The notes beneath the pieces are model-generated. The model was given only the letters and a program-made list of their open reading frames with translations, ran no database searches and was not told the DNA's origin. Below, in pieces: positions 1 through 9,111 of a DNA stretch of 64,000 nt. The position numbers were made by a program, and so were the translations under genes. The stretch's first letter is position 1; each line of letters begins with the position of its first letter. This stretch comes from Gammaproteobacteria bacterium (GTDB lineage Bacteria; Pseudomonadota; Gammaproteobacteria; Ga0077536): the NCBI GenBank assembly GCA_024234975.1, contig JACKNH010000010.1, positions 70,998-134,997 of the forward strand, in the 5' to 3' direction.

Positions 1-705
1 GTACTCCTGGCATTGACGCTGCCCACTGCCGATGATGCATGGCTGGAAGAATTCGCCGAGGGCTTCCATGCCCTTGCCGCCACCCACGGTGTCGCGCTGG
101 TCGGCGGCGATATGACCGCCGGCCCGCTTACCATCAGCGTCACTGTCATGGGCAGCGTGGCGCAAGGTCACGCGTTGCAACGTTCAGGCGCGCAGGCCGG
201 CGATGTCATCTTCGTCTCCGGCAATCCGGGCGCAGCACGGCTGGGGCTGGATGCCATGTTGGAGGGTGATGATTCACCTTCGACTGAAACATTGCGGCAG
301 CGATTCAATTATCCGCAACCGCGGCTTGCGCTGGGCACGGCGATGGCGCCGTATGCGCATGCGATGATTGATGTTTCAGACGGCCTCCTGGCAGACCTCG
401 GCCATATCCTGGAAGAATCCCGCTTTGGTGCGCGGCTGAACGCTGAAGCGCTGCCAATATTGCCGGATGCAGTCGCTTTCGCAGGCAGGGACCGTGCCTT
501 GATTGCCGCTGCGACAGGTGGTGATGATTACGAATTGCTGTTTACCGTTCCAGTATCCGCAGCTGCATTGGCCGAGGACGCCGCACTTCGAATCGACTGT
601 CCGATTACGCGAATCGGGATCATCACTGCAGGTACGGAACTCGTTGTAGAGGGCGAGGGCGCCGCGCTTTTACGCGGCCTGCCACGCGGCTATCAACACT
701 TCTGA
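1..705 (+). CDS. thiL: Thiamine-monophosphate kinase, 5' end cut off by the window
   Basis: Phosphorylates thiamine monophosphate to thiamine diphosphate with ATP, the last step of cofactor synthesis, in the cytoplasm. The frame is open from base 1 (V-L-L-A-L-T-L-P), so the true start lies outside the window; about 234 of the usual 320 or so residues are present. Visible family motifs are the metal-binding GGDMTAGP, the central DVSDGLLADLGH and the C-terminal GGDDYELLF, in the order expected for the AIR-synthase/ThiL fold. The TTG at base 13 is only the first possible start inside the window and is not a real one. The next gene is convergent, 15 bp away, with no obvious terminator hairpin between them. 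Confidence 0.95.
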   Translation, partial: VLLALTLPTADDAWLEEFAEGFHALAATHGVALVGGDMTAGPLTISVTVMGSVAQGHALQRSGAQAGDVIFVSGNPGAARLGLDAMLEGDDSPSTETLRQRFNYPQPRLALGTAMAPYAHAMIDVSDGLLADLGHILEESRFGARLNAEALPILPDAVAFAGRDRALIAAATGGDDYELLFTVPVSAAALAEDAALRIDCPITRIGIITAGTELVVEGEGAALLRGLPRGYQHF

Positions 706-720
706 TCGCGTGATGACAGA

Positions 721-1155
721 TCAGGTCGTCGGCGCGTAGGTGTCGTGAACCGGCAGTACGTCATCGGCGCAAGACCAGGCCGCGCGCGAACCGAAGAAGA
801 TGCGGGCCTGCGGCATGATCGGAGGTTCGCTATCCAGTACTCCGGCCGGAATCACGGTGAAACCACGTGCCGCATAGTAACGCGGTAACGGGCTGCCGCA
901 AGTCGTACAGAATGCGGTGGAAAACCGCTCGGCATCCGGCACCTTGAACCGTTGAATCAACTCCGCGCCGCTGATCCACTCGACATCACCTGAGGTTTCC
1001 AGCAGCAGATTTGTGGCATGACCGGTGCCGTTGGCTTTGCGGCAGCGCTGGCAATGACAATGATAAAAGCGCAGCGGTTGACCCTGGACGCGAAACCTGA
1101 CCGCGCCGCAAAGGCAGCTGCCGGTCAGGTTGGAAGTTTCCGCGTGTTGACTCAC
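721..1155 (-). CDS. GFA/CENP-V-fold zinc protein
   Basis: A 144-residue protein of the glutathione-dependent formaldehyde-activating (GFA) family, a small zinc-binding fold. The cysteine pattern is complete: CLCGAVRF near residue 15, CHCQRC near residue 34 and FCTTCGSP near residue 86, which in this family bind two zinc ions. The name implies glutathione-formaldehyde chemistry, but most members have no proven activity and no formaldehyde-oxidation genes are nearby. It begins 20 bp after the end of nhaB and may be read from the same transcript. Family assignment is firm, function is not. Confidence 0.85.
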   Translation of the reverse strand: MSQHAETSNLTGSCLCGAVRFRVQGQPLRFYHCHCQRCRKANGTGHATNLLLETSGDVEWISGAELIQRFKVPDAERFSTAFCTTCGSPLPRYYAARGFTVIPAGVLDSEPPIMPQARIFFGSRAAWSCADDVLPVHDTYAPTT

Positions 1156-1175
1156 CTATGTTGGATCAGACCAGT

Positions 1176-2685
1176 TCAGGACGCCAGAGCGATGATGGCG
1201 ATCAGACCGGTAATTGTCATTACGATGGTATACGGCAACGCCATGATGACCATCCGGCCGTAGGACAACCGGATTAAGGGTGCCAGTGCCGAAGTCAGCA
1301 GGAACAGGAACGCCGCCTGACCGTTTGGCGTCGCGACACTCGGGATGTTGGTGCCGGTATTGGTGGCGACCGCCAGCAGGTCGTAAGTTTCACGCGTAAT
1401 CGTGCCGGCCTCGAAGGCATTCTGCAGTTCCGTGATGTAGACCGTGGCGACAAACACGTTGTCGCTGATGGCGGACAACAGGCCATTGGCCAGGTAGAAC
1501 GCACCTGCCTGCTCTGTGCCTTCCAATTCAAGCACCCAGTGAATCACCGGCGAGAACAGGTGGTTGTGATGAATCACGGCCACGACGCTGAAAAACACCA
1601 CCAGCAAGGCGGTGAAGGGCAATGCTTCCTTGAAGGCGTTGCCCAGGCGATGCTCGTCGGTCACGCCGCAGAACGCAGTGGCCAGCACGATGACGGAAAG
1701 TCCTACAAGGCCAACCTCGGCCATGTGGAACGCCAGGCCGATGATCAACCAGATGACGACCAGCGCCTGTACCGTAAGGGCGGCGCGATCCTGCAGCGTC
1801 CGGCGTTCGGCCTGTGCCTTGTCGTGCTCTTCCAGCACAGTGCGCACGCTGTCCGGCAGCAACTCACCAAAACCGAACAATTTGAATTTTCCAACACTGC
1901 GCAGGTGATGAGTCCCACCACCAGTACCGGCATGGAGACCGGCGCCACTTCGTGGAAGAACGTCAGGAAATCCCATTGCATGACCTTGGCGATCAACAGG
2001 TTCTGCGGTTCGCCAACCAGGGTGCACACGCCGCCCAGCGCCGTGCCTACGGCAGCATGCATCATCAGGCTGCGCAGGAAGGCGCGGAAGCGATCGAGAT
2101 CGTTGCGGGTGTAATCGTGCAGCTGGTCGTCGTCGGCATGGTTATGCGACTCGTGCGACGCTTTGCCTGACGACACTCTGTGATAAACCGCGTAGAAGCC
2201 TTCAGCGACGGTGATGACTACCGCGGTCACCGTCAATGCGTCGAGAAACGCTGACAGGAATGCCGCCACGAACGAGAACAGCAGTGACAGCATGATCTTC
2301 GAGCGCACGTTCAACAGTATTTTGGTGAACGTGAACAGCAGAAGGTCCTTGACGAAATAAATGCCGGCCACCATGAAGATCAACAACAGGATGACCGGGA
2401 AATTGGTAACCGCCTCTTCGTATACCGATTCCGGCGAGGCCATGCCAATGACAATGGCTTCCATGGCGAGTAACCCGCCAGGCTGCAGCGGGTAGCATTT
2501 CAACGCCATTGCCAACGTGAAGATGAACTCGAGTATCAGACACCACCCGGCCACCGTCCCACCTGCGACTTGCAGCAGGATGGGATTGACGACCAGAAAG
2601 CCAAGAATGGTGAGCTTGTACCAGTTGGGGAGTGGCCAAGAAAGTTGGCCACCCATGCACCGGGCAGTGTCCGTACCGAGGTCAT
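1176..2685 (-). CDS. nhaB: Na+/H+ antiporter NhaB, reading frame broken by two 1-bp indels
   Basis: Inner-membrane sodium/proton antiporter of the NhaB family. Read across frames it is complete: start at 2685, a near-canonical N-terminus (WVANFLGHSP then NWYKLTIL), the core LMMHAAVGTALGGVCTLVGEPQN, and a C-terminal half with SDNVFVATVYI and TNTGTNIPSVATPNGQAAF. The frame is lost at the C run read from the four Gs at 2627-2630 (one C short) and at the A run read from the four Ts at 1887-1890 (one A short). Restoring both bases gives about 503 residues against 513 in E. coli. Flanking residues on both sides of each break are conserved, so the breaks are recent or are sequencing errors. It starts 13 bp after acnA, probably in the same transcript. 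As written, no full-length protein can be made. Confidence 0.85.
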
Positions 2686-2698
2686 ACCAAGAGGCCTT

Positions 2699-5363
2699 TC
2701 AAGCGGCGAGCTGCCGCAAAACGTAGGGTAGAATCCCGCCGTTCGCGTAGTACTCCCATTCCTTCGGAGTGTCCACGCGCACGACACACTCAAAACGCGT
2801 GATGCCGCCGTCGGCACGCTGCGCGGCCACGGTCACCGTCTTGACGCCGTGGCTGAAACCTTCGATTGAATACACTTCTTCACCGGTCAACCCAAGTGAG
2901 TCGGCGTTGTCACCGGTCTTGTAGACCAGCGGGAGCACACCCATGCCAACGAGATTGGAGCGATGAATTCTTTCGAAGCTTTCAGCTATTACGGCAGAAA
3001 CGCCCAGTAATTTAGTGCCTTTGGCCGCCCAGTCACGCGAAGAACCCGTGCCGTACTCCTTGCCCGCCAGAATAACCAACGGCACACCATCGGCCTGGTA
3101 GCGCATCGAGGCGTCGTAAATTGACATCTGTTCGCCGCTCGGTTGATGGCGTGTCCAGCCACCTTCGGTACCCGGCGCCAGCTGATTCCGCAGACGGATA
3201 TTGGCGAACGTTCCGCGCATCATCACCTCGTGATTGCCGCGACGGGCGCCGTAGGAATTGAAGTCCTTCGGGTCAACGCCGTGTTCAATCAGGTACTTGC
3301 CTGCGGGGCTGTCTTTCTTGATCGAACCGGCCGGCGAGATGTGGTCGGTGGTGATCGAGTCGCCCAGCCTGGCCAGACAGCGCGCGCCGGTGATCTGCGA
3401 AATGCCTTGCGGTTCACGCGGCAGGTCGACGAAGTATGGCGGGTTGCGTACGTAAGTCGACGCATCATCCCAGTGGTAGCGGATTGGATTTCTCGACTTC
3501 GATGCCGGCCCAGCGCGCATCGCCTTTGAAGACGTCAGCGTAGCTCGAGCGGAACATCGCGGAGTCGATCTTTCCGACAGCGTTGGCGACTTCCTGCGAC
3601 GTCGGCCAGATATCCTTCAGATAGACCGGCTGGCCATTGCTGCCGGTGCCGATCGGATCGCTGGCGAGATCGATATCCACGGTGCCCGCGATGGCATAGG
3701 CCACGACCAACGGCGGTGACGCGAGGTAGTTCATTTTGACCTCTGCATGGACACGACCTTCGAAATTGCGGTTGCCCGAGAGTACGGAGGCCGCGACGAG
3801 ATCGCCGTCGCGGATGCCGGCGCTGACAGCGTCAGGCAGCGGACCTGAGTTGCCAATGCAGGTGGTGCAGCCGTAACCCACGATCTGGAAGCCGAGTGCA
3901 TCGAGATCCGGTTGGACGCCGGCTTTTCTCAGGTAGTCGGAGACGACGGTAGAACCCGGTGCGAGGCTGGTCTTCACCCAGGGCTTGGCTTTCAAACCCA
4001 GCTTGTTGGCTTTCTGCGCGACGAGTCCGGCGGCCAGCATGACCGAAGGATTCGACGTGTTAGTGCACGAGGTGATAGCGGCGATGACCACGGCGCCATC
4101 CTTCAACTCGTAGCTCTGGCCGCCATCGTTGACGCTGGCGGAACCGGCGCCGGCCTTGCGGTCCTTGGTCAGATCGCCGAGCGCTTTCTGGAAGGCCGGC
4201 CGCATCGCCTTCAACGCGACACGGTCCTGCGGACGTTTCGGACCGGCGAGACTCGGCTCGACCGAGCCCATGTCCAGTTCCAGCGTATCGGTGTAAACCG
4301 CTTCCGGGCTGCCAGCGTCACGCCACATACCGGTTGCGCGCGCATAGGCTTCAACCAATGCCACCTGGTCATCCGCGCGGCCCGACAGACGCAGATAATT
4401 GATGGTTTCGGCATCGATCGGGAAGATGCCGCAGGTCGCACCGTATTCCGGCGCCATGTTGGCGATTGTCGCCCGATCGGCCAGCGGCAGGTGGTCCAGT
4501 CCGGGACCGAAGAATTCGACGAACTTGCCAACCACGCCCTTGGCGCGAAGCATCTGCGTCACGGTCAGCACCAGATCGGTGGCGGTGACGCCTTCGGCTA
4601 CCTTGCCGGTCAATTTGAAGCCGATGACTTCCGGGATCAGCATGGTCACCGGCTGACCCAGCATGGCGGCTTCCGCTTCAATACCACCTACGCCCCAGCC
4701 CAGTACGCCAAGGCCATTGATCATCGTGGTATGCGAGTCGGTGCCGACCAGCGTGTCAGGGTAGGCATACCAGCCGTCGGCTTTCTCGGCGGCAAATACC
4801 GCGCGCGCGAGGTATTCCAGGTTGACCTGGTGGCAGATGCCTGCGCCCGGTGGTACCGCGGCGAAGTTCGAAAACGCTTCCTGGCCCCAGCGCAGAAAGC
4901 TGTAGCGCTCCTGGTTGCGTTCGAACTCGATTTTCGAGTTCTGTTCGGCGGCGTTGGCCACGCCGAACACGTCAACCATCACAGAATGGTCGATGACCAG
5001 CTCCGCGGGCGACAGGGGGTTGATCTTGTCGGGGTTGCCGCCGAGTGCCTGCATCGCATCGCGCATGGCCGCCAGATCCACGACGGCGGGGACGCCAGTG
5101 AAATCCTGCATCAGAACGCGAGCCGGGGTATAGGCGATTTCCTTGTCGGGTTTCGCTTTGGCATCCCAATTCGCCAGTGCTTCGATGTCGTCGCGCGTCA
5201 CGTTGACGCCGTCCTCGAAGCGCAGCAGATTCTCCAGCAGAATCTTTTGCGAGTAGGGCAGTTTGGCGACGGGATATTTATCAGCCAGACGCTGGACGTT
5301 GAAGATCGTGTACTCGCGTGAGCCCACGCCGAGTTTCATCCGTGTATCGAAACTGTTGTTCAT
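2699..5363 (-). CDS. acnA: Aconitate hydratase A, reading frame broken by one 1-bp indel
   Basis: AcnA-type aconitase (citrate to isocitrate, TCA cycle, 4Fe-4S enzyme). The first 628 codons (5363 down to about 3482) match the family through HTTMINGLGVLGWGVGGIEA, the cluster-ligand regions AAITSCTNTSNPSVM and GYGCTTCIGNSGPL, and SVLSGNRNFEGR. The frame then shifts by one extra base next to 3481-3482, after EVEKSN. The rest, RYHWDDASTYVRNPPYF, DSITTDHISPAG, SYGARRGNHEVMMRGTF and the swivel domain ending at 2699, lies in another frame. Removing one base gives about 887 residues against 891 for E. coli AcnA. In the given sequence the swivel domain is separated, which would inactivate the enzyme. 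Given its central role, an assembly error is the simpler explanation. Confidence 0.9.
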
Positions 5364-5474
5364 GCCGACTCCGAAGTGTTGTACAGACAGAAAAATAAGA
5401 TGGCGAAACGCTGCGTCAGGTGACGCCGCCGCCAGGTGACCCTCCCCCGAGTAAAGTCACTGGCAAGCTGCAGA

Positions 5475-5504
5475 ATTATCCGCGATTTCGCCCGTCTTTT
5501 GTAA
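5475..5504 (-). promoter_or_regulatory. Possible sigma70 promoter for acnA(-nhaB)
   Basis: Reading leftward there is TTACAA (5504-5499), an 18-bp spacer and GATAAT (5480-5475), about 110 bp upstream of the acnA start. Between it and the start lie two direct copies of CAGGTGAC (5417-5424 and 5433-5440, period 16 bp), which could be a regulator site. This is a match by eye only. Confidence 0.35.
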
Positions 5505-5535
5505 CCGGAATGCCGGATAATTTCCCGGCGACCGC

Positions 5536-6630
5536 TCAAGCGTTGCTGATGCGCGTTGCGATCACACCGCCGCCAAGGCAGATATCGCCCTGGTAGAACA
5601 CCACCGATTGTCCCGGCGCGACAGCACGCTGCTGCGATTCAAACATCACCGTGCACACATCATCATCGTCTGACAGGCTGACGTGGCAGGCTTGTACGTG
5701 CTGACGGTGGCGGATCCTTGCCGTGCAGTCAAAGCGCTGTCCCGGTGCATGACCCGCGATCCACGACAGGGTATCGGCACGCAGCCCGCACGACAGCAGT
5801 GCAGGGTGATCATGGCCCTGGCCGACCACCAGAACGTTGTCCGTGACGCGCTTGTCCAGCACGTACCATGGCTCTTCCGGTGCATTTCTGACGCCGCCGA
5901 TCCCCAGCCCCTGGCGTTGCCCCAGCGTGTAGTAGAAAACGCCCTGGTGAGTGCCAATCTGCTCGCCGTGCTCGGTGACGATCGCGCCCGGCTGGGCCGG
6001 CAGATAGCGCCCCATGAACGAGCGGAAGTGCTCTTCTCCGATGAAGCAGATGCCGGTACTGTCACGCTTGTCATGGGTGACCAGACCCGCCGATGCGGCA
6101 ATACGCCGCACTTCTGCTTTGGGCAGAGCGCCGACAGGGAACAAGGCACTGGCCAGTTGCTCCTGCCCGAGCGTGTAGAGGAAGTAGGTCTGGTCCTTGT
6201 TCGGGTCGCACCCTTTAAGCATGCGGTAACCGGTTTGATCCCGTTCGATCCGGGCGTAATGACCGGTTGCAATATGACTGGCGCCGCGTGCGTGGACGTG
6301 CTCCATGAACGCCTTGAACTTGATTTCCCGGTTGCACAGGATGTCCGGGTTGGGTGTGCGACCGAGCTGGTATTCGGTCAGAAAGTGGCGAAACACCTCG
6401 TCCCAGTAGGTGGCCGACAGATCGACCGTGTTCAACGGTATTCCCAGCTTTTCACTTACCGCGAGCGCGTCGGCGACATCGTCTTCCCAGCGACACTGGC
6501 CGCTGCCGGTCGGTTCGTTCCAGTTCTTCATGAACAACGCCTCGACCTCGTAGCCGGCTTCCAGCAGCAGCAGGGCGGAGACGGACGAATCGACGCCGCC
6601 GGACAAGGCGATGACAATCCGCTCAGGCAT
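5536..6630 (-). CDS. mnmA: tRNA-specific 2-thiouridylase MnmA
   Basis: Makes the 2-thio group of the wobble uridine (s2U34) in tRNA Lys, Glu and Gln, using ATP and sulfur relayed to the enzyme. 364 residues, normal family length. The PP-loop SGGVDSS is at residues 10-16. The two catalytic cysteines are C99 (DILCNREIKFK) and C195 (STGICFIGE). The tRNA-contact segment HYARIERD and the C-terminal beta-barrel (LGQRQGLGIGG) are present. Its start overlaps the end of nudJ by 8 bp, so the two are translationally coupled, as in other gammaproteobacteria. Confidence 0.97.
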   Translation of the reverse strand: MPERIVIALSGGVDSSVSALLLLEAGYEVEALFMKNWNEPTGSGQCRWEDDVADALAVSEKLGIPLNTVDLSATYWDEVFRHFLTEYQLGRTPNPDILCNREIKFKAFMEHVHARGASHIATGHYARIERDQTGYRMLKGCDPNKDQTYFLYTLGQEQLASALFPVGALPKAEVRRIAASAGLVTHDKRDSTGICFIGEEHFRSFMGRYLPAQPGAIVTEHGEQIGTHQGVFYYTLGQRQGLGIGGVRNAPEEPWYVLDKRVTDNVLVVGQGHDHPALLSCGLRADTLSWIAGHAPGQRFDCTARIRHRQHVQACHVSLSDDDDVCTVMFESQQRAVAPGQSVVFYQGDICLGGGVIATRISNA

Positions 6631-7090
6631 CAGGCTGGGCCGTTGCTAGCAGATAGTGCAAGGCGTTCAGGGGCAGTGCGTGGCCGGCAAGGTAATCATC
6701 GATGCAGGCGGTCACCATCGGACTGCGCAGACGCGCCTGACGGACGAGCAGCTCGTCGCGGGTCAACCAATGGACTGCGACAATGGCCGGGTCCAACGCG
6801 GTGTCGTGCCGGCGCACGGCCTCGGCTGCGAAGGCGAACCGCAGGTACTGGCCGCCCTCCGGGGGCTCGTACTGGTATATTCCGACCAGGTGAGTCGGGA
6901 GAATTTCCCAGCCGGTTTCCTCCCACACTTCCCGACATACCGCGTCAACCAACGCCTCGTCCGGCTCAAGATGGCCGGCCGGTTGATTGAAAACAGTAAT
7001 GCCCTGTGGATTTTCTTCGACAATCAGGAACCGCCCATCCTGTTCGACTACGGCGGCGACTGTCACGTTGGGCTTCCAGCGAGATTTCAT
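6623..7090 (-). CDS. nudJ: Nudix hydrolase NudJ
   Basis: Nudix phosphohydrolase of the NudJ type, reported in E. coli to act on nucleoside di- and triphosphates and on hydroxymethylpyrimidine pyrophosphate. 155 residues. The Nudix box begins at G39 (GHLEPDEAL) and continues through E45 to REVWEETGW at residues 53-61. The upstream FNQPAGHLE and the downstream NLRSP-like segment (RLRSPMV) match NudJ rather than other Nudix groups. The gene leads the nudJ-mnmA pair. Its start codon (7088-7090) lies inside a 26-bp palindrome resembling a CRP/Vfr site, so a bound regulator would block its translation start and transcription. Confidence 0.93.
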   Translation of the reverse strand: MKSRWKPNVTVAAVVEQDGRFLIVEENPQGITVFNQPAGHLEPDEALVDAVCREVWEETGWEILPTHLVGIYQYEPPEGGQYLRFAFAAEAVRRHDTALDPAIVAVHWLTRDELLVRQARLRSPMVTACIDDYLAGHALPLNALHYLLATAQPDA

Positions 7091-7113
7091 AATGTGAACT
7101 GCTTCACATTATG
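7088..7113. promoter_or_regulatory. CRP/Vfr/Clp-type operator palindrome
   Basis: An uninterrupted inverted repeat, CATAATGTGAA (7088-7098), CTGC, TTCACATTATG (7103-7113). Its core is TGTGA-N6-TCACA (7093-7108), the established consensus for CRP-family regulators. It covers the nudJ start codon. Its centre (7100.5) is 92 to 94 bp upstream of the predicted start of the rightward small RNA, which matches a class I activator position. The sequence symmetry is seen directly; regulator identity is inference. Confidence 0.7.
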
Positions 7114-7159
7114 TGCGGCATTAAAAAATCCATATATTTCAATTGGATAAAATGTGCAT

Positions 7160-7187
7160 TTGACAATCATATTTACTTTATTATGCT
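7160..7187 (+). promoter_or_regulatory. Sigma70 promoter of the predicted small RNA
   Basis: A perfect -35 box TTGACA (7160-7165), a 16-bp spacer and a -10 box TATGCT (7182-7187), within an AT-rich stretch of about 90 bp that contrasts with the GC-rich surroundings. The transcription start would be near 7193-7194. No rightward protein gene follows before the terminator at 7264. Confidence 0.6.
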
Positions 7188-7192
7188 AACTG

Positions 7193-7291
7193 AACGATTT
7201 TAGCAACAACACCGGATACCTCCGTGGGTGAGTAGACAGGTCTAACCTGTCACCAGCGTATTAGGGCTGCTCTTGAGCAGCCCTTTTTTTT
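7193..7291 (+). ncRNA. Candidate small RNA (~99 nt), no family recognised
   Basis: Defined by a consensus promoter ending at 7187 and a strong intrinsic terminator at 7264-7291. The strand has no rightward protein gene and both flanking genes run leftward. Predicted structure: a single-stranded 5' part (about 7193-7212, with CAACAACA), a small hairpin CGGA/TCCG around 7213-7224, a perfect 7-bp hairpin GACAGGT-CTA-ACCTGTC (7235-7251), then the terminator stem with a run of eight T. This layout is typical of trans-acting bacterial sRNAs. The CRP-like site upstream suggests control by cAMP. I could not match it to a named family. Confidence 0.55.
7264..7291 (+). terminator. Rho-independent terminator
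   Basis: Stem GGGCTGCTC (7264-7272) and GAGCAGCCC (7275-7283), perfect 9 bp (the innermost pair probably open), followed by eight T (7284-7291). It is the strongest rightward terminator seen in the window and ends the predicted small RNA. Confidence 0.85.
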
Positions 7292-7333
7292 GCTCGCACA
7301 GGAGGGCGTTCAAAGGTACCGGTGGGTGCGTGA

Positions 7334-7900
7334 TTATTTCCCGCCGTCCAACTCATCCCACAGGCCGGTCAGATCACGTTTGTTCGCCACGAGCTCGTTG
7401 TGCGGAACGCCACATAGTTCATGTGGGAACACCAGCCATGCATCGGTTTCGTGCAGGAAGTAGTCAGGATGCAGCGGCGTACGGTTACGCGTTGGCTTGT
7501 ACCACGGGCAGGCGATGCGAACCGTGGACGGCATGTTCCGCCGCATACGTATTTCCAGTTGCGACAACACGGCGTGAACGCTGCGACCGGAGTCGAACAC
7601 GTCGTCGACAATCAATAATGAGTCCGACGTGTTCAGTGAGTCGACCAGGTACTCCAGTCCGAGGACACGCACGGTGTCGGATTGACTGTCGATCCCCGTG
7701 TAGGACTGCGTTTTGATGGCGATGTGGTCGGTTGTGACGCCCCGATACTCGAAGTATTCCTGCACAACCGTTCCCACCGGCGTACCGCCACGCCATATCC
7801 CGGCAATGAAGTCGGGACGGAACCCACTCATATATATCTGTGCGGCAAGCCGGAAGGAATCGCGCAGCAGTTGTTCCGCGGTGATGAAGATTTTATCCAT
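7334..7900 (-). CDS. Phosphoribosyltransferase (purine-salvage type)
   Basis: Type I PRTase of 188 residues from ATG 7900; longer upstream readings have a non-conserved Arg-rich extension. The PRPP-binding loop is LLIVDDVFDSGRS (residues 95-107). The flexible/PPi loop region is GIWRGGTPVG (34-43), and the hood contains ACPWYKPTRN and HPDYFLHETDAWLVFPHEL. This pattern resembles hypoxanthine- or xanthine-guanine type enzymes, which convert a free purine base plus PRPP to the nucleotide. It is divergent from an adenosine kinase gene, so the two may form a purine-salvage pair. The exact base used cannot be read from the sequence. Confidence 0.8.
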   Translation of the reverse strand: MDKIFITAEQLLRDSFRLAAQIYMSGFRPDFIAGIWRGGTPVGTVVQEYFEYRGVTTDHIAIKTQSYTGIDSQSDTVRVLGLEYLVDSLNTSDSLLIVDDVFDSGRSVHAVLSQLEIRMRRNMPSTVRIACPWYKPTRNRTPLHPDYFLHETDAWLVFPHELCGVPHNELVANKRDLTGLWDELDGGK

Positions 7901-8090
7901 GCTCTGGCTATGTCTGGAATTGCGAGGTGGTCCGAATTGCGATGCTGCCTCAGCCCGGGTCCGTGGAGTGCGCATGCGGCTGGTTTGAACTGGTCGATCT
8001 TAGCCCGTAAACTGCCCCGGCTTGACATCCCTTCGCGTCTGTCAGCGCCCGCTAAATCCCTGTAACCCTCTGCTATGGAGACTCACGTTC

Positions 8091-9026
8091 ATGAAGGCAC
8101 TGATATGCGGTTCGTTTGCCTACGACACCATTCTGGCGTTCCCTGACCGGTTCAAGAACCACATTCTGCCTGAAAAGATCCACATCCTGAACGTGGCATT
8201 CGTGACCTCCGATATGCGGCGCGAATTCGGCGGCACGGCAGGCAACATCGCCTACAACCTGCGGTTGCTGGGTGGCGACGGCGCGGCGATGGGCACCGTG
8301 GGCCGCGATTTTGACCCCTACGCCGCGTGGATGGACAAACATGGCGTGGACCGCAGCCTGGTCAAGGTCATCGACGAGGAGTTCACCGCGCAGGCCGTCA
8401 TCACCACCGATCTCGACGACAACCAGATTACCGCCTTCCACCCGGGTGCGATGGCATTTTCGCACCAGACCAAGGCCACCGAAGCACGCGGCGTGTCGCT
8501 GGCCATTTTGTCGCCTGACGGTCGCGAAGGCACCATCGCCCATGCCGAACAATGCGCCGAAGCCGGTATTCCGTTCATCTTCGATCCCGGTCAGAACACC
8601 CCGGTGTTCACCGCCGACGAATACGCCCGGTTCATCGACATCGCGACCTTCATGACGGTCAACGACTACGAGTGGGAGCTGGTGCAGTCCAAATGCGGCC
8701 TCACGCTCGACCAGGCGCGCGCCAAACTGGATGCGCTGATCGTGACCCGTGGTGGCCAGGGGTCGATCATCTATACCCCTGATGCCGAATACCAGATCCC
8801 CGTCGCCAAGCCGGCCAAGGTGGTCGAGCCGACCGGTTGCGGCGACGCCTTCCGGGCCGGTCTGATGTACGGATTGATGAACAAGCTGGACTGGGAAATC
8901 ACCGGTCGCATCGCATCACTGATGGGGGCCTACAACATTGCCCAGCACGGCACCCAGAACCATCACTTCTCCCGAAGCGAGTTCGAAGGTCGCTTCAAGG
9001 AGAATTTCGGTATGGCGATGAGCTGA
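8091..9026 (+). CDS. Adenosine kinase / PfkB-family nucleoside kinase
   Basis: PfkB (ribokinase-superfamily) kinase of 311 residues. The start at 8091 is set by GGAG at 8077-8080 and by the conserved N-terminus MKALICGSFAYDTI. The first PfkB region is FGGTAGNIAYNLRLLGG; the second is EPTGCGDAFRAG, with catalytic Asp about residue 252 and the anion hole just before it. Close bacterial relatives of this length are annotated as adenosine kinase (adenosine + ATP to AMP). The divergent purine PRTase supports a salvage role, but other nucleosides or ribose-like sugars are possible. Confidence 0.85.
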   Translation: MKALICGSFAYDTILAFPDRFKNHILPEKIHILNVAFVTSDMRREFGGTAGNIAYNLRLLGGDGAAMGTVGRDFDPYAAWMDKHGVDRSLVKVIDEEFTAQAVITTDLDDNQITAFHPGAMAFSHQTKATEARGVSLAILSPDGREGTIAHAEQCAEAGIPFIFDPGQNTPVFTADEYARFIDIATFMTVNDYEWELVQSKCGLTLDQARAKLDALIVTRGGQGSIIYTPDAEYQIPVAKPAKVVEPTGCGDAFRAGLMYGLMNKLDWEITGRIASLMGAYNIAQHGTQNHHFSRSEFEGRFKENFGMAMS

Positions 9027-9111
9027 CAGCCCCCGCGGCAACGCCGGATAGTCGGCATATCGATAGATATAACCGTTCTTTTTCAAGCAGGGCGGGGCTT
9101 TGTTATCGTGT

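Noticed and set aside
3912..5321. Long rightward reading frame (about 469 codons) opposite acnA
   Set aside because: It lies wholly antisense to a well-conserved enzyme, has no ribosome-binding site and no recognisable motif; long open shadows are common in GC-rich DNA.
5683..6990. Rightward reading frame of 435 codons across mnmA and nudJ
   Set aside because: Antisense shadow of two conserved genes, rich in Arg, Ala and Gly with no domain.
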